A stretch of 5,039 nucleotides of DNA from Deltaproteobacteria bacterium (GTDB lineage Bacteria > Desulfobacterota > Dissulfuribacteria > Dissulfuribacterales > JALVPX01): the NCBI GenBank assembly GCA_027031565.1, contig JALVPX010000123.1:1-5039 (forward strand). Reading direction: 5' to 3'. Under the pieces are notes generated by a model. The model ran no database searches. It was not told where the DNA came from and saw only the letters and a list, made by a program, of their open reading frames with translations. A program made the translations under genes and the position numbers. This document shows, piece after piece, positions 1-5,039 of this stretch (positions within the stretch are counted from its first letter, which is position 1; each line of letters begins with the position of its first letter).

Positions 1-500
1 CAAGAGGGTGTACGAAGGTTGGATCCAGAGCCGCCGAGGTCTGAACCAAGCTGATGTGTGAGATCATAAAAAATTGGTTCAAGCTGGTCAGTCTTGGTAC
101 CCAACAGAACCATGTCGCCAGTAGACCCATGGAAATTGGTCATACCGCTACCACGGTGATCCCAAATGTCGCACAGCTTGCGCAGGTATTTGCTGGTGTA
201 AAATTTGCTGGCAGGCTGATTGACACGCACTGTATGAAAGTGCGCTATGCTCGGAAATTTGTCTGGAACATCGGAATACCTTCCGATAACACCGCCGCCA
301 TAGCCAAACACACCGACTATGCCACCGTGCTTCCAGTGGGTTTCCTTGTGCTTAAAGGATAGCTCGAGTTGACCAAGGAGATCCAGGCACTCCTGCTTCC
401 CCTTCAACCCCATTTGTTCAATGTCGTCCGCAAAACTCGGCCACGGCCCACTCTTCAGGTCATCGACCATCGGAGTGTCATGCTTCTTGACATCAGCCAT
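1..500 (-). CDS. dsrA: Dissimilatory sulfite reductase alpha subunit DsrA, N-terminal part (cut by window edge)
   Basis: DsrA pairs with DsrB in the cytoplasmic siroheme and iron-sulfur enzyme that reduces sulfite in sulfate respiration. I translated 166 codons plus two bases from the ATG at 500-498; no stop interrupts the frame. Visible family motifs are SGPWPSF (residues 17-23), HWKHGGIVGVFGYGGGVIGR (55-74), FHTVRV (88-93), RGSGMTNFHGSTGD (116-129) and LGGSGSNLRTPS (155-166). R92 and R163 lie where sulfite reductases usually carry anion-binding arginines (inferred by alignment from memory). The motifs match the reductive bacterial type rather than the oxidative type of purple sulfur bacteria, which has forms such as YWKGGT and FHGQTG. 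Full proteins have about 400-440 residues, so the siroheme/4Fe-4S cysteines and the ferredoxin domain lie outside the window; dsrB is expected further left. The start is fixed by a near-ideal Shine-Dalgarno sequence. The reading frame leaves no sign of a pseudogene in the visible part. Confidence 0.96.
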   Translation of the reverse strand, partial: MADVKKHDTPMVDDLKSGPWPSFADDIEQMGLKGKQECLDLLGQLELSFKHKETHWKHGGIVGVFGYGGGVIGRYSDVPDKFPSIAHFHTVRVNQPASKFYTSKYLRKLCDIWDHRGSGMTNFHGSTGDMVLLGTKTDQLEPIFYDLTHQLGSDLGGSGSNLRTPS

Positions 501-508
501 AGAGTTAT

Positions 509-517
509 ACCTCCTTA
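509..517 (-). promoter_or_regulatory. Shine-Dalgarno site of dsrA
   Basis: Read on the minus strand, TAAGGAGGT ends 8 nt before the ATG at 500. It is close to a perfect complement of the 16S rRNA 3' end. It decides the dsrA start against the internal Met at residue 11, and suggests high translation, as expected for an abundant respiratory enzyme. Confidence 0.9.
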
Positions 518-543
518 ATGGTATTTTTCCATTCTTCAGAAGA

Positions 544-563
544 CCCGGCTTCCCCCGGCCCCC
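544..563 (-). other. G-rich element in the dsrA leader
   Basis: In the dsrA sense strand three G runs of 5, 5 and 3 (563-559, 556-552, 546-544) lie within 20 nt, about 30 nt upstream of the Shine-Dalgarno site. The element stands out in otherwise AT-rich DNA. Three runs are not enough for a canonical three-tier G-quadruplex; a two-tier one, or a short CCGG/CCGG stem, is possible. Function unknown. Confidence 0.35.
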
Positions 564-568
564 AAATA

Positions 569-597
569 AATGAACGCTCATTCGGTATATATGAACG
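569..597. promoter_or_regulatory. Operator-like repeats at the start of the dsrA leader
   Basis: ATGAACG occurs at 570-576 and again at 591-597, exactly 21 bp apart, about two helical turns. The first copy is embedded in an inverted repeat AATGA-ACGC-TCATT (569-582). The pair lies roughly 15-45 nt downstream of the predicted dsrA transcription start, a typical place for a repressor. The ATGA-N4-TCAT core resembles boxes bound by some TetR-family regulators of the FadR type, but that is a resemblance only; no regulator is encoded in the window. Confidence 0.4.
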
Positions 598-619
598 TCT
601 TTTTTACAGGTGAAAACTT

Positions 620-648
620 TTATAATCTTTGAATAGCTTTTTTGTCAA
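620..648 (-). promoter_or_regulatory. Probable sigma-70 type promoter of dsrA
   Basis: On the minus strand a perfect -35 hexamer TTGACA (648-643) is followed after 17 nt by TTATAA (625-620); shifted by one base the -10 reads TATAAA with an 18-nt spacer. The predicted transcription start is near 612, giving a leader of about 110 nt before the dsrA ATG. The match, spacing and orientation support a strong housekeeping promoter. The start site itself is inferred. Confidence 0.7.
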
Positions 649-667
649 GCCTGTTTTCCTATTTATT

Positions 668-697
668 TTGAACTTTTTTCACATAGTTATGTAGGAT
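668..697 (+). promoter_or_regulatory. Weak candidate promoter for the PHP/ABC operon
   Basis: TTGAAC (668-673) and TAGGAT (692-697) are separated by 18 nt and point toward the plus-strand genes. The -35 matches four of six consensus bases and the -10 is imperfect. A short inverted repeat ACATA-GT-TATGT (681-692) overlaps the spacer. In such AT-rich DNA matches like this arise by chance, and the leader to the first gene would be about 360 nt. Confidence 0.2.
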
Positions 698-832
698 TAT
701 GGAGTATCTTTTTTTTATTCATTATTTTCAGAGAGTTACATTATGGCTCTTTGTTTAAATTTTTTAATGCCAACACCTACCCATTGAATCCAAATTCATT
801 TAAGATCAAATTACAGGCCTTCCATGGTCTTA

Positions 833-859
833 GAGACCGCCTTAAAAGGCGTGCGTCTC
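833..859. repeat. Bulged inverted repeat (possible structured RNA or repeat unit)
   Basis: GAGAC (833-837) pairs with GTCTC (855-859), and CGCCT (838-842) pairs with AGGCG (847-851) around the loop TAAA, leaving a 3-nt bulge TGC. That gives 10 base pairs in total. An overlapping alternative hairpin GGTCT-TAG-AGACC lies at 826-838. The octamer GGCGTGCG recurs at 848-855 and 873-880. No T tract follows on either strand, so it is not an intrinsic terminator. Whether it acts as RNA, as a repeat or not at all is unknown. Confidence 0.45.
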
Positions 860-967
860 CCTTCGATGGAACGGCGTGCGAAAATAAGTTTGAAACCCTT
901 GTTGATACCACGATATTATTCTTTGCCCCGGACCAATAAGAACAAAAGGATTTTTTAAAAATTTTAC

Positions 968-995
968 TACCTTTCAATAAGGTATTATTGTACCT
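968..995. repeat. Overlapping inverted repeats upstream of the PHP gene
   Basis: Three dyads share the same bases: TACCTT-tcaat-AAGGTA (968-984), CAATAA-ggta-TTATTG (975-990) and AGGTA-ttattg-TACCT (980-995). Each is a perfect repeat of 5 or 6 bp arms. TACCT appears again at 1005-1009. The cluster is 68-95 nt upstream of the start codon at 1063. It could be a protein-binding operator or alternative RNA hairpins; no T tract or anti-Shine-Dalgarno pairing was found to support attenuation. Confidence 0.4.
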
Positions 996-1050
996 AGGCA
1001 CCTTTACCTGGCGGCTCTGGATTGAGGATATGGGCCTTACGAATTTTTTG

Positions 1051-1056
1051 AAAGGA
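1051..1056 (+). promoter_or_regulatory. Ribosome binding site of the PHP gene
   Basis: AAAGGA lies 6 nt before the ATG at 1063. It favours this start over the in-frame TTG at 988 (no Shine-Dalgarno site) and the ATG at 1030, whose GAGG is only 2 nt away. The family motif DLHTHT then begins at residue 8, as is usual for these proteins. Confidence 0.75.
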
Positions 1057-1062
1057 ATATTG

Positions 1063-1929
1063 ATGAACCAAAACAGGTGTTGTGACCTCCATACCCACAC
1101 GATTGCCTCAGATGGATCGGACACGCCCGGGGAATTGGTAAAGAAGGCGGCCTTTGCACAGCTTGCCTCTGTTGCTGTCACAGACCATGACACTGTGGAT
1201 GGCATTCCCGAGGCCATGGATGCAGCAAAAGACCTTCCAGTGGAGGTCATACCAGGGATCGAACTGAGTGTGGTCGCTCCCAAGGGCAATATGCATGTTC
1301 TAGGTTATTATATAGATACAGGCAATAGTGAACTGCTGAAGGTCATTAAAATGGTGCAGAATGCCCGGGCTGAACGGAACCCAAAGATACTGAGCAAGTT
1401 GAAAGGACTCGGCCTTCACATCACTGAGGCAGAGCTGCTGGACATGGCCAAGGGTGGGCAGATAGGCAGGCCTCACATTGCGCGGGCACTGGTAAACCAT
1501 GGTTATGTGAAATCCGTTTCAGAAGCCTTTGAAAAGTATCTCAAAAAGGGGGCTGCAGCCTATGTACCCAAATCCATATTGAGCCCTCAAAGGGCCTTTG
1601 ATGCAATCCACAAGGCCCAAGGCGTTGCAGTTCTGGCGCACCCCATATCGCTCAAATTTGCTTCACCTGCCGAGCTTGACGGCCTGGTATCCCAGTGGAT
1701 AGAAGAAGGCCTGGACGGTATCGAGTGCTACTACAGCGAGCACAGCGATGAAGTTACAAGGCTCTGCCTTGCCCTTGTGGCCAAGTATGACCTAGTGGCC
1801 ACGGGGGGCAGTGACTATCACGGCAAGGCCAAGCCTTACATCAAACTCGGAGTTGGGAAAGGCAGCCTGTGTGTTCCTGAAAAATGCGTGGAAGAGCTTA
1901 AAAGACGCAAGGCGCAACTATTTGGCTGA
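1063..1929 (+). CDS. PHP-domain metal-dependent phosphoesterase, TrpH/YciV (RNase AM) family
   Basis: This 288-residue protein has the full set of PHP metal-site motifs: DLHTHT with H10 and H12, SDG with D17, TDHDT (D41, H42, D43), GIELS with E67, H78 in MHVLGY, GRPHIA (135-140), LAHP with H193, and GGSDYHG with D251 and H253. The order and the length agree with the TrpH/YciV family (about 280-295 residues). Characterised members are a 3',5'-nucleoside bisphosphate (pAp) phosphatase and E. coli RNase AM, which trims rRNA 5' ends; both need divalent metal and are cytosolic. The exact substrate here is not shown by the sequence. In a sulfate metaboliser pAp removal need not be linked to sulfate reduction, because the dissimilatory route uses APS rather than PAPS. 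The gene heads an apparent operon: its stop is 3 nt before the next start. An adjacent Cys pair (C6, C7) precedes the first motif and is of unknown meaning. Confidence 0.92.
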   Translation: MNQNRCCDLHTHTIASDGSDTPGELVKKAAFAQLASVAVTDHDTVDGIPEAMDAAKDLPVEVIPGIELSVVAPKGNMHVLGYYIDTGNSELLKVIKMVQNARAERNPKILSKLKGLGLHITEAELLDMAKGGQIGRPHIARALVNHGYVKSVSEAFEKYLKKGAAAYVPKSILSPQRAFDAIHKAQGVAVLAHPISLKFASPAELDGLVSQWIEEGLDGIECYYSEHSDEVTRLCLALVAKYDLVATGGSDYHGKAKPYIKLGVGKGSLCVPEKCVEELKRRKAQLFG

Positions 1930-1932
1930 TTC

Positions 1933-3540
1933 ATGTACTCTCTCAGTAAGTCCCTGTTCTTAGCGTTGTTTCTCATATTTTTGCATGGAACTGGCTCTGC
2001 TGCCCAGGCGCAAGACTACGGAGACATGATCGTCGTTGGCAGCATAGGAGATGCCTCTGTGCTCATACCAATGCTTGCATCAGACGCCACATCTCATCAG
2101 ATTGCAGGCCTTATATTCAACGGTCTTGTAAAGTATGACAAGGATCTCAATCTGGTGGGAGACTTGGCAGAATCATGGGAGGTGTCTGGCAATGGAAAAA
2201 TAATCACGTTCCATCTGAGAAAGGGCGTAACCTGGGAGGATGGCAGGCCTTTCACCTCTGAAGACGTCCTTTTCGGCTTTAACCTCATTACGGATCCAAA
2301 GACCCCTACCGCCTATGCAGGCGACTTCCTTGAGGTTGAACATGCAGAGGCGCCAGATCCGTACACCTTCAAGGTCATCTACAAGGAACCTTTTGCCCCG
2401 GCCCTCAGTTCCTGGGGGAACCTGGTTGTTCTTCCAAAACACCTGCTTCAGGGCAAGGATATTACCAAGGCCCCTTTTGGAAGAAAACCTGTTGGCCTTG
2501 GCCCCTTCAGGTTGAAAAGGTGGGTTACCCAGGACAGGATAGAACTGGTTGCAAACCCGGGCTACTTTGAAGGCCGCCCATACCTTGACGGCTATGTAAT
2601 GCGCATCATACCAGACCCAGCCACCATGTTCCTGGAACTTAAATCTGGCGGCCTGGATTGGATGGGCCTGTCACCGATTCAATACGACAGGCAGACCAAC
2701 ACCCCTTTTTTCAAGACAAACTTCAATAAATACAATTACCTGTCCTTTTCCTATACCTATCTTGGCTACAATCTTCGCATGCCTCTTTTCAAGGATAAGC
2801 GCATCCGCCAAGCCATCTCTTACGCCATAGACAAGAAAGAGATAATACGCGGTGTCCTTCTTGGTTACGGCGTACCAGCCACAGGCCCCTACAAGCCTGA
2901 TGCCTGGTTTTATAATCCCAATGTGAAGAGATATCCCTACGACCCCCAAAAGGCCCGGGAGCTCCTTGCCGAAGCCGGCTGGGCAGACCGCGACGGGGAC
3001 GGCTGGCTGGAGAATGACAAGGGGAGACGGTTCACGTTCACGGTTATCACCAACCAGGGCAACGGCCTTCGTGACCGGACGGCCCAGATTATTCAATACA
3101 GGCTCAAACAGGTGGGAATAGAAATGAAGATAAGGACCCTGGAATGGACCGCCTTCATAAATGACTTCATAGACAAGAGACGCTTTGAGGCGGTGATCCT
3201 GGGTTGGACCCTTGGGCAGGACCCTGACATATATGATATATGGCACTCCTCCAAGACCGGGGAAAAGGAATTGAATTTCATCGGTTACAAGAACAAAGAG
3301 ATCGACGAACTACTGGTGAAAGGCAGGCGCACCTTTGACAGGGAAGAACGCAGGAAAATTTACTGGAAGGTGCAGGAAATCCTGGCAGAGGACCAGCCTT
3401 ACACCTTCCTGTATGTTCCCATGTCTCTACCCGTGATTCACAAGAGATTCAGGGGCATAAAACCTGCGCCTGCCGGCATAAGCTACAACTTCATACGATG
3501 GTGGGTGCCCAAAAATGAACAAAAATATATGATGCCTTGA
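1933..3540 (+). CDS. Periplasmic solute-binding protein of a Dpp/Opp-type ABC importer (SBP family 5)
   Basis: This 535-residue protein is the extracytoplasmic ligand-binding component of a peptide/nickel-type ABC transporter. Residues 1-26 form a Sec signal peptide: a short polar start with K6, a hydrophobic core (about 8-17) and a probable cleavage after AQA at 26. No lipobox cysteine is present, so the protein should be free in the periplasm. The family 5 signature region spans about 78-112: LAESWEVSG, FHLRKGVTWEDGRPF, then SEDV. Other family hallmarks are GLGPFRL, FKDKRIRQAISYAID and a run of DPQKARELLAEAGW. D352 to E360 (DRDGDGWLE) is an EF-hand-like acidic loop common in this family. 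The start is fixed by the signal peptide. The gene lies 3 nt after the PHP stop and lacks a clear Shine-Dalgarno site, which suggests coupled translation. The ligand could be di/oligopeptide, nickel or another small solute; peptide is the default inference. Confidence 0.94.
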   Translation: MYSLSKSLFLALFLIFLHGTGSAAQAQDYGDMIVVGSIGDASVLIPMLASDATSHQIAGLIFNGLVKYDKDLNLVGDLAESWEVSGNGKIITFHLRKGVTWEDGRPFTSEDVLFGFNLITDPKTPTAYAGDFLEVEHAEAPDPYTFKVIYKEPFAPALSSWGNLVVLPKHLLQGKDITKAPFGRKPVGLGPFRLKRWVTQDRIELVANPGYFEGRPYLDGYVMRIIPDPATMFLELKSGGLDWMGLSPIQYDRQTNTPFFKTNFNKYNYLSFSYTYLGYNLRMPLFKDKRIRQAISYAIDKKEIIRGVLLGYGVPATGPYKPDAWFYNPNVKRYPYDPQKARELLAEAGWADRDGDGWLENDKGRRFTFTVITNQGNGLRDRTAQIIQYRLKQVGIEMKIRTLEWTAFINDFIDKRRFEAVILGWTLGQDPDIYDIWHSSKTGEKELNFIGYKNKEIDELLVKGRRTFDREERRKIYWKVQEILAEDQPYTFLYVPMSLPVIHKRFRGIKPAPAGISYNFIRWWVPKNEQKYMMP

Positions 3541-3543
3541 GCC

Positions 3544-4530
3544 ATGCTGAGATTCCTGTTTCACAGACTGATTGTATTGATACCAACCTTTATAGGCATA
3601 ACGCTGATCTCCTTTTTCGTCATGCACCTGGCGCCTGGTGAACCCATGGGCGTTTCAGCAGACTTCAACCCCAAGATGACCCCTGAGATGAGGGAGAGGC
3701 TGAAGGCCCAATACGGCCTGGACAAACCCTTGCACATCCAGTACCTGCGCTGGTTCAAGGGTCTCATGAAACTCGACCTGGGGCGCTCTTTTTCCGCTGA
3801 TCGGCGGCCGGTTTGGGATAAGATCAAGGAAAGGCTGCCCGTTACCCTCTTAATAAATGTGCTCTCCCTGCTGCTGATCATAGCAGTGGCCGTGCCCATC
3901 GGGGTGACCTCTGCAGTGCGCCAAGGCGGACCTTTTGATCAAATTTCCACGGTCATAGTTTTCCTCTTTTACGCTGCGCCTGCCTTCTGGGTGGCCCTGC
4001 TGCTCATGCTTCTGTTCGGCGTCCATCTTGGGTGGCTGCCCATATCAGGGCTTCACTCCCTGATGGGGTATGATCAGATGGGACTTTTTGAAAAGATAGG
4101 GGACTGGGCAAAACATCTGCTCCTTCCTGTGATCGTATCAGCCCTTGGAGGTCTTGCAGGCCTTTCCAGGTACACAAGAAGCTCAATGCTCGAGGTACTT
4201 CGCCAGGACTATATCACCACGGCACGGGCAAAAGGCCTCCCGGAACGCACAGTGATATACCGCCATGCCCTGAGAAACGCACTGCTTCCCCTTATAACTA
4301 TCCTAGGCCTCTCCATACCCGGACTGATCGGCGGAAGCGTGATCTTCGAGTCCCTGTTTGCCATTCCTGGTGTGGGGCAGCTCATGTGGTCAAGCGTCAT
4401 GGCAAGGGACTATCCTGTTCTTATGGGAAACCTGGTCATCGTCTCCATTCTTACCCTTCTGGGAAACCTTCTTGCAGACATAGGCTATGCCTTGGCTGAC
4501 CCAAGGATCAGAACGGGAAGGGGGGAGTAA
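3544..4530 (+). CDS. ABC transporter permease, DppB/OppB type
   Basis: This 328-residue inner-membrane protein is one of two channel-forming subunits of the importer. The N-terminus has the DppB hallmark: a first helix at about 9-29 followed by HLAPGEP (28-34). A periplasmic stretch contains YGLDKPLHIQYLRW and LGRSFS. Further helices lie near 100-120, 134-160, 191-208, 247-270 and 292-317, giving about six in total. The ATPase-contacting EAA-type loop is at about 226-249, with TTARAKG (G231), H241 and P249. The C-terminal motif YALADPRIR is also typical. The length fits the family (about 305-340). The ATG is 3 nt after the binding-protein stop without an evident Shine-Dalgarno site, so translation is probably coupled. 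It is assumed to pair with the downstream DppC-type permease. Substrate specificity cannot be derived from this subunit. Confidence 0.95.
   Translation: MLRFLFHRLIVLIPTFIGITLISFFVMHLAPGEPMGVSADFNPKMTPEMRERLKAQYGLDKPLHIQYLRWFKGLMKLDLGRSFSADRRPVWDKIKERLPVTLLINVLSLLLIIAVAVPIGVTSAVRQGGPFDQISTVIVFLFYAAPAFWVALLLMLLFGVHLGWLPISGLHSLMGYDQMGLFEKIGDWAKHLLLPVIVSALGGLAGLSRYTRSSMLEVLRQDYITTARAKGLPERTVIYRHALRNALLPLITILGLSIPGLIGGSVIFESLFAIPGVGQLMWSSVMARDYPVLMGNLVIVSILTLLGNLLADIGYALADPRIRTGRGE
4518..4527 (+). promoter_or_regulatory. Ribosome binding site of the DppC-type permease, inside the preceding gene
   Basis: AAGGGGGGAG lies in the last codons of the DppB-type gene, just before TAAATG. Its AAGG core is well placed for the ATG at 4531. 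It is the clearest internal Shine-Dalgarno site of the operon and sets the start of the last gene. Confidence 0.65.
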
Positions 4531-5039
4531 ATGGAAAACAGGAGCTGGTTCAAGAGACTCTTGGCCAGGCCGCTGGCAGTAGCCGGGCTTGCAATAGTCA
4601 CAGGCCTTGCGCTTGTGGCCCTGTTTTCACCATACATCGTGCCCTATGATCCGCAGGCCATAGATACGTTCAGAATCCTTGAGCCGCCGTCTAAGGCACA
4701 TCTGCTTGGAACAGATATATTGGGGCGCGACTGTCTTTCCAGGCTGATCTACGGTGCCAGGATCTCGCTGCTTGTGGGCTTTGTGGCTGTGGGCTTGGCT
4801 ACCCTCATTGGCACGGTGCTGGGCGCCCTGGCAGGATATTACGGCGGCTGGATCGACGGCCTGGTGATGAGGCTGGTTGATATAATGCTCTGCTTCCCGT
4901 CCATTTTCCTGATCATGGCAGTGATCGCCTTTCTCGAACCCTCCATATGGAACATAATGATAGTGATAGGCCTTACGAGCTGGATGGGAGTTGCACGCCT
5001 GGTAAGGGCGGAATTCCTCACCTTGAAGACAAGGGATTT
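4531..5039 (+). CDS. ABC transporter permease, DppC/OppC type, N-terminal part (cut by window edge)
   Basis: I translated 169 codons plus two bases from the ATG that directly follows the upstream TAA. The protein has a short cytoplasmic start, a first helix at about 14-33, SPYIVPYDP (33-41), then the DppC hallmark HLLGTDILGRD (57-67) with SRLIYGARISL (70-80). A second helix follows (about 80-100), then AGYYGGWIDGLVMRLVD (101-117) and hydrophobic helices near 120-135 and 140-154. The last visible residues, RAEFLTLKTRD, enter the EAA-type cytoplasmic loop, so this contact site for the ATPase lies just past the edge. Family members are about 270-300 residues long, so roughly 60% is present. It should form the inner-membrane heterodimer with the DppB-type subunit encoded immediately upstream. 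Genes for the ATPases are expected next but are not visible. Confidence 0.93.
   Translation, partial: MENRSWFKRLLARPLAVAGLAIVTGLALVALFSPYIVPYDPQAIDTFRILEPPSKAHLLGTDILGRDCLSRLIYGARISLLVGFVAVGLATLIGTVLGALAGYYGGWIDGLVMRLVDIMLCFPSIFLIMAVIAFLEPSIWNIMIVIGLTSWMGVARLVRAEFLTLKTRD

Larger units (their letters stand above)
501..1062. other. Divergent intergenic region between dsrA and the PHP/ABC operon
   Basis: This 562-nt stretch holds no convincing gene. It is strongly AT-rich between about 590 and 790 and again at 940-990, with long T and A runs. From left to right it contains the dsrA leader and promoter, a weak candidate plus-strand promoter near 668-697, a segment of more balanced composition (about 815-935) with a bulged hairpin, and overlapping inverted repeats at 968-995. 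A 62-codon TTG-started frame (751-939) crosses the hairpin segment but lacks a good ribosome binding site and a recognisable domain, so it is not called a gene. Because the flanking genes diverge, no terminator is expected, and none is seen. Confidence 0.75.

Noticed and set aside
54..362. 102-codon plus-strand open frame
   Set aside because: It lies wholly antisense to dsrA, whose translation is unambiguous, and shows no domain of its own.
709..717. T tract as a possible intrinsic terminator
   Set aside because: No GC-rich hairpin precedes it on the plus strand, and the flanking genes diverge, so no transcript is expected to end here.
743..787. Short ATG frame of 14 codons that could be a leader peptide
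   Set aside because: No run of regulatory codons and no terminator or antiterminator hairpin directly follows, so attenuation is not supported.
751..939. 62-codon plus-strand frame with a TTG start
   Set aside because: No ribosome binding site and no recognisable protein family; it crosses the bulged hairpin. It is treated as part of a non-coding segment, though a conserved small protein cannot be fully excluded.
754..967. Inverted A/T-rich runs (754-767 and 955-967) as terminal repeats of a small transposable element
   Set aside because: The match is imperfect and of very low complexity. No target-site duplication could be identified, so no mobile element is annotated; the idea is kept only as a check under the repeat finding.
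988..1062. N-terminal extension of the PHP protein from TTG 988 or ATG 1030
   Set aside because: The extension has no well-spaced Shine-Dalgarno site, and family members begin a few residues before DLHTHT, which fits the ATG at 1063.
777..1289. 170-codon minus-strand open frame
   Set aside because: Its first part is antisense to the PHP gene and its tail runs through the intergenic hairpin segment. There is no recognisable domain and no support for a start.
2671..3246. 191-codon minus-strand open frame
   Set aside because: It is a shadow of the solute-binding protein gene, which has a signal peptide and family signatures throughout.

Overview
The window most likely comes from the chromosome of a sulfate- or sulfite-respiring Gram-negative bacterium of the former Deltaproteobacteria (Desulfobacterota type). 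The main evidence is the left-edge gene on the minus strand. It encodes the first 166 residues of the alpha subunit of dissimilatory sulfite reductase (DsrA), with signatures of the reductive bacterial type. The plus-strand genes encode a solute-binding protein with a Sec signal peptide and no lipobox cysteine, which fits a periplasm. A species cannot be named from this window. Sulfur disproportionators also carry reductive-type DsrA, so the lifestyle is not fixed by this gene alone.

Layout: 1-500 (minus) is the start of dsrA, cut by the window edge. 501-1062 is an AT-rich divergent intergenic region. It holds a strong-looking dsrA promoter (TTGACA, 17 nt, TTATAA), an operator-like pair of ATGAACG repeats just downstream of the predicted dsrA transcription start, a G-rich dsrA leader, a bulged hairpin near 833-859, and overlapping inverted repeats at 968-995 ahead of the next gene. 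1063-1929 (plus) is a PHP-domain metallophosphoesterase of the TrpH/YciV (RNase AM) family. 1933-3540 (plus) is a family 5 periplasmic solute-binding protein. 3544-4530 (plus) is a DppB-type permease. From 4531 to the right edge (plus) runs a DppC-type permease, cut after 169 residues.

The four plus-strand genes are packed with gaps of 3, 3 and 0 nt and look like one operon for a Dpp/Opp-type ABC importer headed by a phosphoesterase. The ATPase genes (DppD/DppF type) would be expected just beyond the right edge but are not seen. The substrate cannot be read from the sequence; peptides are the default guess for the family. The dsrA side and the transporter side diverge from a shared 562-nt control region. 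I see no functional link between them beyond that.

No tRNA, rRNA, CRISPR array, transposase or complete mobile element is visible. I do not find convincing evidence of a new biological system here. The most interesting material is the non-coding DNA between the divergent genes.
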